Shown: positions 47,295-57,198, numbered from the stretch's first letter. The stretch: 64,000 nucleotides of DNA from Candidatus Zixiibacteriota bacterium (GCA_024278935.1 JAJRSF010000023.1:1-64000); one strand, 5' to 3'. Translations and numbers: made by a program. The notes: generated from the sequence alone by a model not told the origin.

Positions 47295-48509
47295 TTATGA
47301 GCCGGCAATTAAATTAAAAAGCTCGGCAGTTTTAATACCAAGGAACCGTTCAGAGTTAAAAAGATAGACAACGGTTGTCCAAACTAATGGTCCGACTATA
47401 GCAGCGGCACGTCCCGAGAGTGAAAACAAGCCGAAGAACTTACCCAGTTCATTATGCGGAACTAGCTCACCAAGCATCGGACGACTGGTTGTCCACAACC
47501 CGCCCAGCAGAACACCAACGACCGAACCAAGTATCCATACGAATGAACGGTTGTCGGTCATCACTAAACAAAGCAGAGCTATAATCCAACCCAGTATAAT
47601 ATAATGTAGCATCTTTTTCAACGAGTAATATTGAGCTATTTTACCTAGTATAAAAGAACCTGCCACAGCAGAGATTGTCGAGATAATTAGAAACTGGGTT
47701 ATCTCTGTTTCTTGAAGTCCGATAACAATAGAACAATAAATACCAATATTTAAAATGACAGTTGTAACGGCATCTTCGAAAAAATAATCAGCGATCAAAA
47801 AGCGTAGAACACCCGGATATTTCTTGGTCGACTTGACACCGTCCCATACATCTTTATACCCATCAATAAGTGTAACTTTCCGAGTTTCTTTTACCTCTTT
47901 CTCTTTTACCGAAAGAAAAAGTGGCACAGCAAAAAGTGCGAACAAAAATGCAGTAGGTAAAAACGATGCTGACTTTCCGCCACCTTCTAAGAATGGAATT
48001 TCAAGACCAAAGAGTGAGCCAGTGACAAACGGCAAAACTATAAGCATACCCAAGACCGAACCGATATAACCCATGGCGACTCCGATACCCGAGACAAAAC
48101 GAGCATCTTTACCATCGGCAACTGAATATAAAAGTGAATTATAAAATGGCTGTCCTGCTTCGTAACTAAAATTTGAAATTATAAAAAGAACTATCAGCAT
48201 TATAAACATCGACGATGGAACAAACGCCATCAGTCCGATTGAAATACAACAGGTCATAGTAAACAGAAAGAGGAAAAGCTTTTTCTTGGTAGAATGATCA
48301 GAGATTGCTCCTAAGGCAGGAAGCAGTAACGCCGCAAACAACATAGACAATGCGTAAGGGATATCAAAGTAACGGTCATCTTTGCCTAAGTCTTCGATGA
48401 TATATCTTTTGAGATAGAGAGAAATTATGTTCATAGAAAAGATTGTATTGGCAAAGTCATACATCGACCATGCCAGAACATCTTTTCTAAAGAGAGATTT
48501 TTTTGCCAT
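47295..48509 (-). CDS. MFS transporter of the UMF1 family
   Basis: 404 residues with about twelve membrane helices. The N-terminus DVLAWSMYDFANTIFSMNI and the loop LPALGAISDHSTKKKLFLF are characteristic of the UMF1/Atg22-like branch. The substrate is unknown. It starts three bases after the HD gene stop, so the two are one transcript. Confidence 0.88.
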   Translation of the reverse strand: MAKKSLFRKDVLAWSMYDFANTIFSMNIISLYLKRYIIEDLGKDDRYFDIPYALSMLFAALLLPALGAISDHSTKKKLFLFLFTMTCCISIGLMAFVPSSMFIMLIVLFIISNFSYEAGQPFYNSLLYSVADGKDARFVSGIGVAMGYIGSVLGMLIVLPFVTGSLFGLEIPFLEGGGKSASFLPTAFLFALFAVPLFLSVKEKEVKETRKVTLIDGYKDVWDGVKSTKKYPGVLRFLIADYFFEDAVTTVILNIGIYCSIVIGLQETEITQFLIISTISAVAGSFILGKIAQYYSLKKMLHYIILGWIIALLCLVMTDNRSFVWILGSVVGVLLGGLWTTSRPMLGELVPHNELGKFFGLFSLSGRAAAIVGPLVWTTVVYLFNSERFLGIKTAELFNLIAGS

Positions 48510-48512
48510 CGG

Positions 48513-49073
48513 CTACATACCAAGCTTGTCAGAAATTGTCAACATACCATCTCTGACCATCAGCAGAAACTGATCAAGCTCTAGCCCTAGATTGGAACAA
48601 GCTGCCATGTTTTCTCTGGTGGCACCTGCGGCGAACCTTTTTTCTTTAAACCGTTTTAGTATAAATTTGGAATCAAGCGATGCAAGTTTTTTATCAGGAT
48701 GCATCAAAGCACAAGCAACTAAAAAACCGGTTGTCGGGTCAACGGCATACAACGCCCAGTCAAGTTTTGACTGACAAGGGATATGCCCGGGATGAGCATG
48801 TATCGCATGGAGCATTTCATTCGGAAGATTATATTCTTTGAGCCATTCGGCGGTGATATATGTGTGGCGGGGTTCATCGTTTTTTGTTTCGTTATAATCA
48901 AGGTCGTGAAGCAGACCTGTCATACCCCAATAGTCGACATCTTCATCAAAATGTTTTGCAACAATTCGCATACCTGCTTCAACAGCTAAAATATGTTTGA
49001 GAAGATTGTTAACGCCAATTTTCTCAAGCACTAATTGGTAGGCTGTTTCTCTATTGATTAAAATTTCTGACAT
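48513..49073 (-). CDS. HD-domain phosphohydrolase-like protein
   Basis: 186 residues with the HD metal motif: H in LKHILAVE, HD in GLLHDLDYNET, a distal H in HAIHAHPGH and D in YAVDPTTGF. The size fits small HDIG proteins that act on nucleotides. First gene of the HD-MFS-PHP-PHPT run. Confidence 0.82.
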   Translation of the reverse strand: MSEILINRETAYQLVLEKIGVNNLLKHILAVEAGMRIVAKHFDEDVDYWGMTGLLHDLDYNETKNDEPRHTYITAEWLKEYNLPNEMLHAIHAHPGHIPCQSKLDWALYAVDPTTGFLVACALMHPDKKLASLDSKFILKRFKEKRFAAGATRENMAACSNLGLELDQFLLMVRDGMLTISDKLGM

Positions 49074-49078
49074 GCTAA

Positions 49079-49108
49079 AACATAACTCATTTCATAGTTT
49101 GATGTCAA
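49079..49108 (-). promoter_or_regulatory. Promoter-like sequence abutting the HD gene start
   Basis: TTGACA (49103-49108), an 18-base spacer and TATGTT (49079-49084). The -10 ends only five bases before the ATG and no Shine-Dalgarno is visible, so the transcript would be leaderless if this promoter is used. Confidence 0.4.
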
Positions 49109-49127
49109 GCGTTCTGCCAATTGATTC

Positions 49128-51235
49128 TTAGTTTATAAAATACCAACTGATACCGTAATATGAAAACTGACCAAAACTATTATTTCCATCAAAATTGGTA
49201 CGGTAGACAGACATTGAATTTTGGAAAATATAATAAAAACGGAATCTTTTCATTTGAAAAGCAAGCCCGGTATTGATCGTCACATTGTCGCCCAAAGGTT
49301 CATCAAAATAACCGCTGTATGGACCAGCATAAATTGCTTCACCGTAGGCATACAGGTCGACAATTTTTTGTTTCCAATAATAATGCAACTCTCCCCCAAA
49401 AAACATCTGGTATTCCGGTTGATATGGTTTGAAATCGGTGTAATCATTATCTATAAAATGATAGGCGCTACCCATTGAAAGATTAAGCCATTCACCCAAA
49501 GCAAGTTTTTGTTTCAATTGAAAATCTACAAATTTAATATCTACATTTTTTGGAATGAAAAGTTTGAGTGACTGTAAGTTTATAGTCGTATCGGTTTGAT
49601 ACCAGTTGATACCATCGTTTATCAAACCACCTGTAGCAGAGAACCGTAAATTATTTTTTTGTGAACCATACTCATACATAAAAGAACCGACCAACTGTTT
49701 CTCCGGCTTAAGCGTTTTATTCCCAACATCGGCGTAACCGAAAATTTGAGTTATAGTTGAATCGATACCTTCATATAATGAAGTTGTTTGGAGTGCAAGA
49801 TTTTGGTCGTGCATCGATGGTGCTTTTTCTGAGTAGCCAACTGAAGTCATCAGAAAATGATTGTCCGCATAATTTTGGTAAACAAGGGTGGCAAACGGCA
49901 AGAATTTATATTCTTCATTGTAGATAGTTCCAAGCGTTGCTCCTATGGAACTGGAATCATCTTTTTGAAAAAGAGCCAGCGATGCTTCCCGGATTTTTCG
50001 GAGTCAACTTGTAAACCATCGGTCTGCTTGAGATAGGAATACGAAATTTCTGACTTAAACATCTTAGTGCCAATAAGCGATTCTCTCTTCAAAACAATTT
50101 CATCGCCGAAATAATTAAACCTTCCATTGTAAGCAATATCGATATTAGAATTTTGTTTGAGATAGCCGTAGCCAAGATGATACTTCACAGTCTGGTCATC
50201 ATTAAATTTTTCTAAAGCAACCTGCCCGGTCCGATCGGTACGACTGCGAGTGATGTATGACGTTCCGCCTAGTAGCACAGATCTATATGAACCACGTCTG
50301 CGGTAAGAACTTCCTGATGCAGTCAGGTAATACGACGACTTAAGCGGTATGAGGGTTCTCCCTGCGAAATTTTTACCATTATCTTCGGTATTACTTCTAA
50401 TACCAAATGTATTACGATAATCAACCGAGAGATCGATCTCTTTTCCATCGGTGAAAAGTTTTGTATAACCACCTCGAGTAAAGGCATAGTCAAAGGCACC
50501 CTTGTCAACTTCTAATTTGATTTCAGGTTCAAAATTTTCGGGTTGGTTTGGAACTGTCACAAGCGATGCTATCGATTGCGCTCCCCCAAACAATTGCCCA
50601 ATACCACCGGGAAGAACGTAACTATTTTTCGTCAGACCGGTTGGGATATCATTAAAATCTACCAGACCATCAGGTTCGGGAATATGCTCAAAAGGCGACA
50701 AAACCAAGCCATTCGAAATTATGTTCATCCTATCACCGGAAAGCCCAAAAGGACTAACAGTTTTTCGCATTGGCGTCTGCTGATAGTCTCTGACAAAAAA
50801 CGATGGGTCTGCTTTAAAAAAGTCGCCGGCATCTTTGGCAAATGATCTTTTCACTTCCGTTGTAGAACTTAAACGAGGATGCAAAAATGCAACAACAAGC
50901 GAATCATAAAATGAAAGATACGTTTTGACTTCTTTTATTTCTTCAATCTGATCTTTTTTTCGTCTTGCTTGCCGTCCTAAAAAAAGTTGATAGGAACGTT
51001 GCCCTTCGGTCAGTGTATCTTGGTCAATGCCCAAAGAGTCAAGATAGATGGAATCATTAAAAACTGTGTCCAACACAATAGGCACACTTGATGTATCAAC
51101 GATACTTGTAGTATCAACTACATTTGTAGTATCAACTACATTTGTAGTATCAACTACTAATGATGTATCGACGGTCTCATCGGCAGAGACAATGCTTATT
51201 AAGAGAAGTAAGAAAAGAACAATAAATTTTAACAC
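49128..51235 (-). pseudogene. TonB-dependent receptor with N-terminal repeat, frameshifted at an A5 run
   Basis: A signal peptide (MLKFIVLFLLLLISIVSA) is followed by a Thr/Val/Asp repeat (VDTTNVVDTTNVVDTTSIVD), a plug domain (MRKTVSPFGLSGDRMNIISNG, residues about 150-240) and a barrel. The frame ends at 49943 after WLFFKK; one base back, it goes on DDSSSIGATLGTIYNEEYKF to 49128 (C-terminal SWYFIN). The run aaaaa at 49962-49966 lacks one A for a continuous frame. The gene overlaps the ECF S-component by seven bases, so a vitamin is a good guess for the cargo. Confidence 0.75.
51100..51165. repeat. Short tandem repeat in the receptor N-terminus
   Basis: Units of 18 bases (tttgtagtatcaactaca on the plus strand), two exact and flanked by degenerate ones, encode the VVDTTN repeat after the signal peptide. 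Copy number could vary by slippage without shifting the frame. Confidence 0.75.
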
Positions 51236-51762
51236 AATGCCTGCTGCTCCTTTTCGAAAAACGAAATCATCGACGGAAACAATAAAGTAAACAGTACGAG
51301 ATTACTTCCTATAGAAATCAATGAGAATAAAGAACTCATATAAAGCCGTTCCCAAAATGGTTGGAACAGCCAAGCATCAACAACATTAACCGGGATAAAA
51401 AATGCAAGGGTACAGATTATTGAAAAAAGTGGAATTATCAGATATAGTTTCATTGAACTGATTTCATTTCCATACATTGAAAAGTAGATTGAGCCGAAAA
51501 GTCCCGACATCGATGCTCCCACAATTTGTGTTATCATAATCGGTAACGCCGCAGGTCCAAAGGGAGAAAAGAAAGTTGAAAGTCCCATGCCAAAAGCACC
51601 AACCAGCATCCCCGGCAATGCACCCCACATAAAACCTGCAACAAATACAATATAGAAAATCAAATTTACATTCGGAAGCATTGCAGTTGCCCATGACATA
51701 ACATAAATAAGTGCCGCAAATAATCCAATTCTGGGAATCAGTCGCAACTCTTTTGGCGTCAT
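51229..51762 (-). CDS. ECF transporter substrate-binding (S) component
   Basis: 177 residues with about six membrane helices: IGLFAALIYVMSWATAMLPN, YIVFVAGFMWGALPGMLVGAFG, then SPFGPAALPIMITQIVGASM. This is the small integral-membrane pattern of ECF S-components for vitamins. It overlaps the metalloprotease stop as ATGA and the TonB receptor start by seven bases. No ECF ATPase or T component is in the window; shared ones may be elsewhere. The exact vitamin is not predictable. Confidence 0.72.
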   Translation of the reverse strand: MTPKELRLIPRIGLFAALIYVMSWATAMLPNVNLIFYIVFVAGFMWGALPGMLVGAFGMGLSTFFSPFGPAALPIMITQIVGASMSGLFGSIYFSMYGNEISSMKLYLIIPLFSIICTLAFFIPVNVVDAWLFQPFWERLYMSSLFSLISIGSNLVLFTLLFPSMISFFEKEQQALC

Positions 51763-53831
51763 CGTATGACCGCTAATTTCGTTCGCATCTCAACTAAAAG
51801 CTCTCCGTCGATATCACCATCGTAGATACGAGCATAGGCAAGATAGACACCCGATGCCACTTCTTCACCCGATTGGTTTTTCATATCCCATTCGGTTGTT
51901 ATGTTACCTGTCAATCTTTCAGACTTTATACTGGATATTTTATCAAGCGTACGAATAAACTCACCGTTGAGATTAAAAAGATCTACAATCATATATGGTT
52001 CGCCTATCAAAACATCTGTCAGATTTACCGGGATACCAACTGAGTCGGTGGCATATTGAAATTTGAAATTAATAACTTTATCAGACATCTTATTCACAAC
52101 AGCCGGGTTTGGATATGGGTAAAATATCGATGTTGGAGCATTTGGATTTAATGAATCAGGATCGAGTGTGTTCAAGATACCATAGGCAATAGAATAGACA
52201 TTCGGAGGAGAATAAAATTGACGGTTGGTAGATGCCGGTGAAAAAATTAAAGTTATAGAACTATATTCAGATGGGTTTGTTAATTTCATACCAATTGCTG
52301 CACCCGCAGGATACAATAAAGTGTCTATAATAATCGAATCGAGTATATCTTTATCTCTATACAAAATAGATCCCGCCCATGGATTTGCAAAGCCAACATC
52401 TAAGGATAAGATAAAATCTAAAACAGTAGTTGAATCATGACATACGATTGTTGTATCAAATGTCGTATCTATTGCCACAACCACAGTATCGATTATAATC
52501 GTTGAATCAATACAGGCATATAATTCAGTTAGTTTATCCATATGTAAAAGTGTCAGATAAAAGGTACCGTTATGATCCGGGAGAAGTGGATTATCATTTG
52601 CAAAAGCAATTTTTGGATAATTAAATTCAACCTCAATAGTACCACCTTCAAGCTCTTCGGTGAATTCAGGGATATAATTATTCCGCTCTTCATAGCCTAC
52701 TCCCTCAGGTGCAAGCCCTGCTCTGCTCCCGGTAAAATAATTCCAAAGAGCAAATTCTCCAAAAGCAGTTTCGTATGATTCAGCCCCCGATGTTGCCGAG
52801 TCAATCACTTCGCCAACGACTTGTAAAAAATGAGGACCGGGACCATACTCACCACATTTTGTCCAGATAGATTTTACAATATCACGATCAAATTTTTGTG
52901 ACAAAAACATTGGGAATATTGCCGATGCGTACGGGTGTAAATCGCCGGGACCTTGAAATTGTTGAATTGAAGCAGTAGGATCATTAAAGAAAAACGGAAG
53001 ATAAATATAGTAGTCATTTATATTGTCATAGATTTCTTCTTCCATCCAAACAGCCGACATTTCCATCCAAGCTTTCCCACCAACAGCATTAGAAACCATT
53101 TCCGATTCTGAGAAATCAATAGCAAACTGTACCATATGGAAAAACTCATGGGCAGCAGTCACACGGACAGCATCAAGCGGACGGTTGACATATTTCGAAA
53201 GTTTATCAAAATCATTTTCAAGTTCTAAAAAAGAAGTCGCCAAAGAATCACCATCAACTGTTTCAATCAATGAATCAGCATAAGCTAAACCATAATAAGG
53301 TCCGTCAAAATCAAGTAAATAAACATCATACTTTTCATCCCCACCGGTAGCATAGCTTGAATCATGCAAAGGTTCAGGATAACCGAGAGTGTTTACGATA
53401 TGGTCATAGACATCATCAAAAATCTGAGCGACAGAATCAACATAGCCCGCAGATCCACCGGCCACATTGCTATATACTGCATGATCACCTGCAGTTGTAT
53501 AATGAATCAAAAATTTACCAGATGGGCTGACAGTAGAATCGGTCAAGAAATCTGGACGATCAACTAATTGCACACCTGAAGTTTTTAAAATATGCGAATC
53601 AAACTTTGTAAAGTTTTTCTGAAAATCAGCAACTGCAGACATTCCACATTTGACCCCAATTTCTGAGACAAGGTTATCATCGGCATAGGCAGTTGATTGA
53701 GATCGGTTCATCTGTCCGGTCACATACATATAATTATTTATAATTTCGTATTGTTCTTCAATAGTCAACTCCGATGCGGAGACAAACGAACAACTCAGAC
53801 AAAGGATAAAAGTTACAAGATATTTTTTCAA
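51759..53831 (-). CDS. Secreted MXAN_6640-type putative metalloprotease
   Basis: 690 residues if the TTG at 53831 is used; this gives a signal peptide at once (LKKYLVTFILCLSCSFVSA) and a gaggctga site, whereas a longer frame from 53921 would run back into the PHP gene. The zinc motif HEFFHMVQF lies near residue 228, with a downstream EME...WMEEEI that may supply the third ligand. The last 100 residues look like a FlgD-type Ig fold (PYPNPAV, VDLFNLNGEFIRTL, GVYLAYARIYDGD), as on secreted proteins of FCB bacteria. It is followed directly by the ECF and receptor genes; the link to uptake is not understood. Confidence 0.78.
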   Translation of the reverse strand: MKKYLVTFILCLSCSFVSASELTIEEQYEIINNYMYVTGQMNRSQSTAYADDNLVSEIGVKCGMSAVADFQKNFTKFDSHILKTSGVQLVDRPDFLTDSTVSPSGKFLIHYTTAGDHAVYSNVAGGSAGYVDSVAQIFDDVYDHIVNTLGYPEPLHDSSYATGGDEKYDVYLLDFDGPYYGLAYADSLIETVDGDSLATSFLELENDFDKLSKYVNRPLDAVRVTAAHEFFHMVQFAIDFSESEMVSNAVGGKAWMEMSAVWMEEEIYDNINDYYIYLPFFFNDPTASIQQFQGPGDLHPYASAIFPMFLSQKFDRDIVKSIWTKCGEYGPGPHFLQVVGEVIDSATSGAESYETAFGEFALWNYFTGSRAGLAPEGVGYEERNNYIPEFTEELEGGTIEVEFNYPKIAFANDNPLLPDHNGTFYLTLLHMDKLTELYACIDSTIIIDTVVVAIDTTFDTTIVCHDSTTVLDFILSLDVGFANPWAGSILYRDKDILDSIIIDTLLYPAGAAIGMKLTNPSEYSSITLIFSPASTNRQFYSPPNVYSIAYGILNTLDPDSLNPNAPTSIFYPYPNPAVVNKMSDKVINFKFQYATDSVGIPVNLTDVLIGEPYMIVDLFNLNGEFIRTLDKISSIKSERLTGNITTEWDMKNQSGEEVASGVYLAYARIYDGDIDGELLVEMRTKLAVIR

Positions 53832-53838
53832 TTCAGCC

Positions 53839-54663
53839 TCAATTCTTATCAGCTCTTTCAAGCAATAATTCAAAATATGTATAGGGGACTTTTTGAGATC
53901 CGACTGTACCATGACGATCACTTATACCATGATAATCGGAACCTCCGGTAACTAGCAAACGATACTGTTCAGCTAAGTTTTTGTATCGGTCTCTCTCTGC
54001 CATCTTATGACTTGAATGAAATGCTTCGATTCCATCTAGCCCAAGCCCGACCAGTTCTTCTAAGTATTTTTCTTTATTATTAATCCCAGGATGTGCCAGT
54101 ACAATAAGTCCGCCGGCATTATGCACTAAGTCGATAGCATCTTTAGGTGTAAAATTATCTTTGGCGACAAAAGCAGGACCGTTGTCACTGATATATTTAT
54201 GGAACGCTTCTTCATAGTAAGATGTCAATTTCGCTTTATGCAATGCCCGAGCAATATGAGGTCTCCCAACGACAGAACCTGCAGTAGCTTCTAACACATC
54301 ATCATACGAAATTTCAATTCCTAGTTCGTTCAATTTCTGCACCATTTTTTTTCCACGTTCTTCACGAGTAACCTGGAACTCTTGTAAAGCTTTTTTAAAT
54401 TCAGGATTTTCAGGGTCAAACAAATATGCCAACAGATGCATATCGCCATCTTCTAAAGAAACCGAAAGTTCTACCCCTGAAATCAGAGTAGGGTCACCTT
54501 CTTGCATCAATTCCTTCATCTGTAAATAACCGTCAATCGTGTCATGGTCAGTCACAGAAAAGGCACTAAGCTTTTTACTCCTGACTATAGCAAGAAGTTC
54601 CGAAGGAGTTTTGGCTCCATCAGAACAAATTGTATGCATATGTAAATCTATGTATTGTTTCAT
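53839..54663 (-). CDS. PHP-family phosphoesterase (RNase AM / YciV-like)
   Basis: 274 residues with the full PHP set: DLHMHTICSDG, VTDHDTIDGY, SGVELSV, VLAHPG and GGSDYHG. Members of this branch hydrolyse 3',5'-nucleotide bisphosphates or short RNA ends. A middle insert (residues about 105-190) fits the family. Unlike the PHP gene at 46148 this one is intact. Confidence 0.88.
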   Translation of the reverse strand: MKQYIDLHMHTICSDGAKTPSELLAIVRSKKLSAFSVTDHDTIDGYLQMKELMQEGDPTLISGVELSVSLEDGDMHLLAYLFDPENPEFKKALQEFQVTREERGKKMVQKLNELGIEISYDDVLEATAGSVVGRPHIARALHKAKLTSYYEEAFHKYISDNGPAFVAKDNFTPKDAIDLVHNAGGLIVLAHPGINNKEKYLEELVGLGLDGIEAFHSSHKMAERDRYKNLAEQYRLLVTGGSDYHGISDRHGTVGSQKVPYTYFELLLERADKN

Positions 54664-54689
54664 CTAATATGTAAACCGCGAAGAATGTA

Positions 54690-56183
54690 TTAGAAACAAC
54701 TTTCAACTCTGGTTTTAATTCTTTCTGCTATTGCTTTACCATTTGCGATAATCTCGTTTGCATCTTTTGAAAGTTTTGCAACAAACGCTTTATCTTGCAA
54801 AGATGTTAAATTTATTTTTACATTATAGCCGGCACCTTCAATAGCTGCCATCGCCATTAAACCAGCTACCCCTGCATCTGTAACAGAATTTTCGTTCCCT
54901 TTGTTCGCAACAATCTCAGCCATTTTTAAAACTTCCAGAGATTTCTGCATAACCGTAAATGGAACCATCGATGCATTCTTGGTCGCTTCTTCGACCTTGG
55001 CATCATCTTTTGTTTTAAAAGCAGCCATTACATCGTTGAACGCTTCCATATCGGTGACGATTAAAGTTTCGAGTTCATCTTTAAGCGGGTCGCACTTATC
55101 TCTGATTTCAGAAAGTTCATCTTTGACCGACGCATAATTTTTTTTGCCGACAGTCAAACGACAAACCATCGCTGTCAAAGCTGATGCCAAAGCACCTGCC
55201 GAGGCTGCCACAGAGCCACCACCCGGAGCTGGTGAAGATGATGCAACATCATCATAAAAAGAATCAACAGATCCACCACTTGCGGCACCTTTGAGTTGCT
55301 CTTCTAAAATTTGATCTTTCGAGAATCCTTCAAACTGCAGATAGAAATCAGCAACATCTACGATAGCATCGTTTGGTACTAAACCTATAATTTCAGACGA
55401 TGTTACATTGACACCATAGCGAGCAGCTTCGGATTTTATAGTTTCAAAAACTCTGAATATCGGAGTCTTGGTATAATTGACAAGGTTCATAGAAATCTGT
55501 ACTTGGTCACGTTCTTTAATTTCAAAACCGAGAGCTTTAACAAAACGATAACCACCTTTGATAGAACGAATCGCATCGGCAATATTGTCAGCAATCCATT
55601 TTTTATTTGTATCAAGGTAGACATTAAAAGCGACCAATGGAAAACGAACACCAATAGCAGTAGCACCGGCTTTGAGATTCATTTTAGATGGGCCGTAATC
55701 AGGCTTGCGAGTTTTATCGGTTTCAATAGAATCTCTGATACCTTCGTATTCACCTTTGCGAACTTTGGCAAGGTTCTTTCTTTTCGGAGTCGAAGCAGCA
55801 TCTTCATAGAGATAAACAGGAATCTGAAGTTCATCGCCGACTTTTTTCCCAAGTTTATTTGCAAGTTCAACAGAGTCTTCAATCGTCATATCACCTAGAG
55901 GAATAAACGGACAAACATCGCAAGCACCCATACGAGGATGTTCCCCCTGGTGGGTTGTCATATCAATAAGTTCCGATGCTTTTTTGATTCCACGAAACGC
56001 AGCATCGACAACAAGTTTTGGGTCACAAACAAATGTCACAACAGCACGGTTGTGGTCTGGGCCCATCTCATGGGCTAAAAGAACAACGCCATCTTCTTCG
56101 GTGATAGCTTTACAAATTGCTTCGATAACTTCAGGACGGCGTCCTTCGGAAAAATTTGGTACACATTCGACAAGTTTTGCCAT
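54690..56183 (-). CDS. ftcD: Glutamate formimidoyltransferase fused to formimidoyl-tetrahydrofolate cyclodeaminase
   Basis: 497 residues. Residues 1-about 300 are the transferase (CVPNFSEGRRPEVIEAI, EMGPDHNRAVVTF, THQGEHPRMGACDVCPF); residues about 315-497 are the helical cyclodeaminase (SSSPAPGGGSVAASAGALA). The bifunctional enzyme transfers the formimino group of formiminoglutamate to tetrahydrofolate and releases ammonia, at the end of histidine degradation or in purine fermentation. No hut genes are in the window. Three tandem ACGGAGTA boxes precede it. Confidence 0.95.
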   Translation of the reverse strand: MAKLVECVPNFSEGRRPEVIEAICKAITEEDGVVLLAHEMGPDHNRAVVTFVCDPKLVVDAAFRGIKKASELIDMTTHQGEHPRMGACDVCPFIPLGDMTIEDSVELANKLGKKVGDELQIPVYLYEDAASTPKRKNLAKVRKGEYEGIRDSIETDKTRKPDYGPSKMNLKAGATAIGVRFPLVAFNVYLDTNKKWIADNIADAIRSIKGGYRFVKALGFEIKERDQVQISMNLVNYTKTPIFRVFETIKSEAARYGVNVTSSEIIGLVPNDAIVDVADFYLQFEGFSKDQILEEQLKGAASGGSVDSFYDDVASSSPAPGGGSVAASAGALASALTAMVCRLTVGKKNYASVKDELSEIRDKCDPLKDELETLIVTDMEAFNDVMAAFKTKDDAKVEEATKNASMVPFTVMQKSLEVLKMAEIVANKGNENSVTDAGVAGLMAMAAIEGAGYNVKINLTSLQDKAFVAKLSKDANEIIANGKAIAERIKTRVESCF

Positions 56184-56189
56184 TTTTAT

Positions 56190-56229
56190 TACTCCGTAAT
56201 ATTAGTACTCCGTACTAGAAGTACTCCGT
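56190..56229 (-). promoter_or_regulatory. Three tandem Shine-Dalgarno-like boxes before ftcD
   Basis: On the minus strand ACGGAGTA occurs three times with an exact 16-base period (56222-56229, 56206-56213, 56190-56197). The last is placed correctly to act as ribosome site for the ATG at 56183; the others look like duplicated copies. Confidence 0.6.
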
Positions 56230-56233
56230 TTGA

Positions 56234-57196
56234 CTATGCAGTCAAAAACTTTTGTTTTAAACCCCACGCTAGGAGGGGTATCATTATTTCATGATGCCCG
56301 ACAAAATTAAATCCTTTGCCGGCATTTTTTGTTGGTCTGTTAATTATATTTTCTGATGGTCGGTAGTGCGTTATCATATCAAAATTTGCTGTGGTGAGAG
56401 AGTTCTTTCCGCCAGAAAGATTTCGTGCAACAGTAAGTGCTTTTAAAAATACTTCAGGAAGTAAAACCGCCGAACCAACATTGGCAAGGACTCCGCCTCG
56501 GTTAATATCTTTACAAATAGCAGCCATGATTCTGAAATCGACATGCGATGCTTCGCCAAGTTTAGCAGCATTGTAATTTGCGTGCTGGGCGATTGTATCG
56601 GTGCCTATGCCAACATGAATGGTAGCAGGACAGTTGAGGGCATCCGCTTGAGCAAAGATAGAAAGTGAACGATATTTTGCTTTATTGGCGTTGATAAACT
56701 TCCCGCCTGCTTCGCCAAGTCCGATATTTTCCAATGATGCTTGTTTCACAATTTCTGAAAACATTTCGGCTGTTTCTTTGACCATGCCAAAGGAACCGTC
56801 GACAAGTCCTGCCTGAACATCTTCGGAAGTTCCCCCGTAAAAAGCAAGTTCGATATCATGTATCAACCCGGCACAGTTGAACGATACACCGGTTACGATA
56901 TCATGTTCCATCAAATCAATTAGTATCGGTGTCAACCCAACTTTGATAGTATGAGCGCCGAGCAGAAGATGAAACGGTTTGTTTTTTTTGCGAGCTTTAT
57001 AGGTCAGTTGTATGAATTGATTTAAATCGGATGCTTTGAGGAAGTTTGGAAGAGTTTCAAAAAACTTTTCAGGTGATTTTAGGTCAATCGGTTTTGCGAA
57101 TGATTTTATTTTTGTTTTGGTAGCTCTTTTTTTTATCGAGTATGTTTTGACTTTTGATAAATCTACAGGTTTTATTTTCTTTTTCAGTTGAGCCAT
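56234..57196 (-). CDS. Deoxyhypusine synthase-like protein
   Basis: 320 residues. The segment HLLLGAHTIKVGLTPILIDL, then GVSFNCAGLIHDIELAFYG and SEDVQAGLVDGSFGM follow the NAD-binding core of deoxyhypusine synthase (GAH.IK.GL.P...DLM, NGAG.IHD.E, TSEDV..G..DGSFGM). A Lys-rich N-terminus precedes it. Bacteria lack eIF5A, so bacterial homologues are thought to transfer the aminobutyl group of spermidine to another acceptor, or to act on small amines. I cannot place the catalytic lysine with certainty. Between DUF3108 and ftcD, close spacing on both sides. Confidence 0.75.
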   Translation of the reverse strand: MAQLKKKIKPVDLSKVKTYSIKKRATKTKIKSFAKPIDLKSPEKFFETLPNFLKASDLNQFIQLTYKARKKNKPFHLLLGAHTIKVGLTPILIDLMEHDIVTGVSFNCAGLIHDIELAFYGGTSEDVQAGLVDGSFGMVKETAEMFSEIVKQASLENIGLGEAGGKFINANKAKYRSLSIFAQADALNCPATIHVGIGTDTIAQHANYNAAKLGEASHVDFRIMAAICKDINRGGVLANVGSAVLLPEVFLKALTVARNLSGGKNSLTTANFDMITHYRPSENIINRPTKNAGKGFNFVGHHEIMIPLLAWGLKQKFLTA

Positions 57197-57198
57197 TT

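Noticed and set aside
53832-53921. Longer N-terminus of the MXAN_6640-type protease
   Set aside because: It overlaps the PHP gene by about 80 bases and would bury the signal peptide; the TTG at 53831 gives a clean one.
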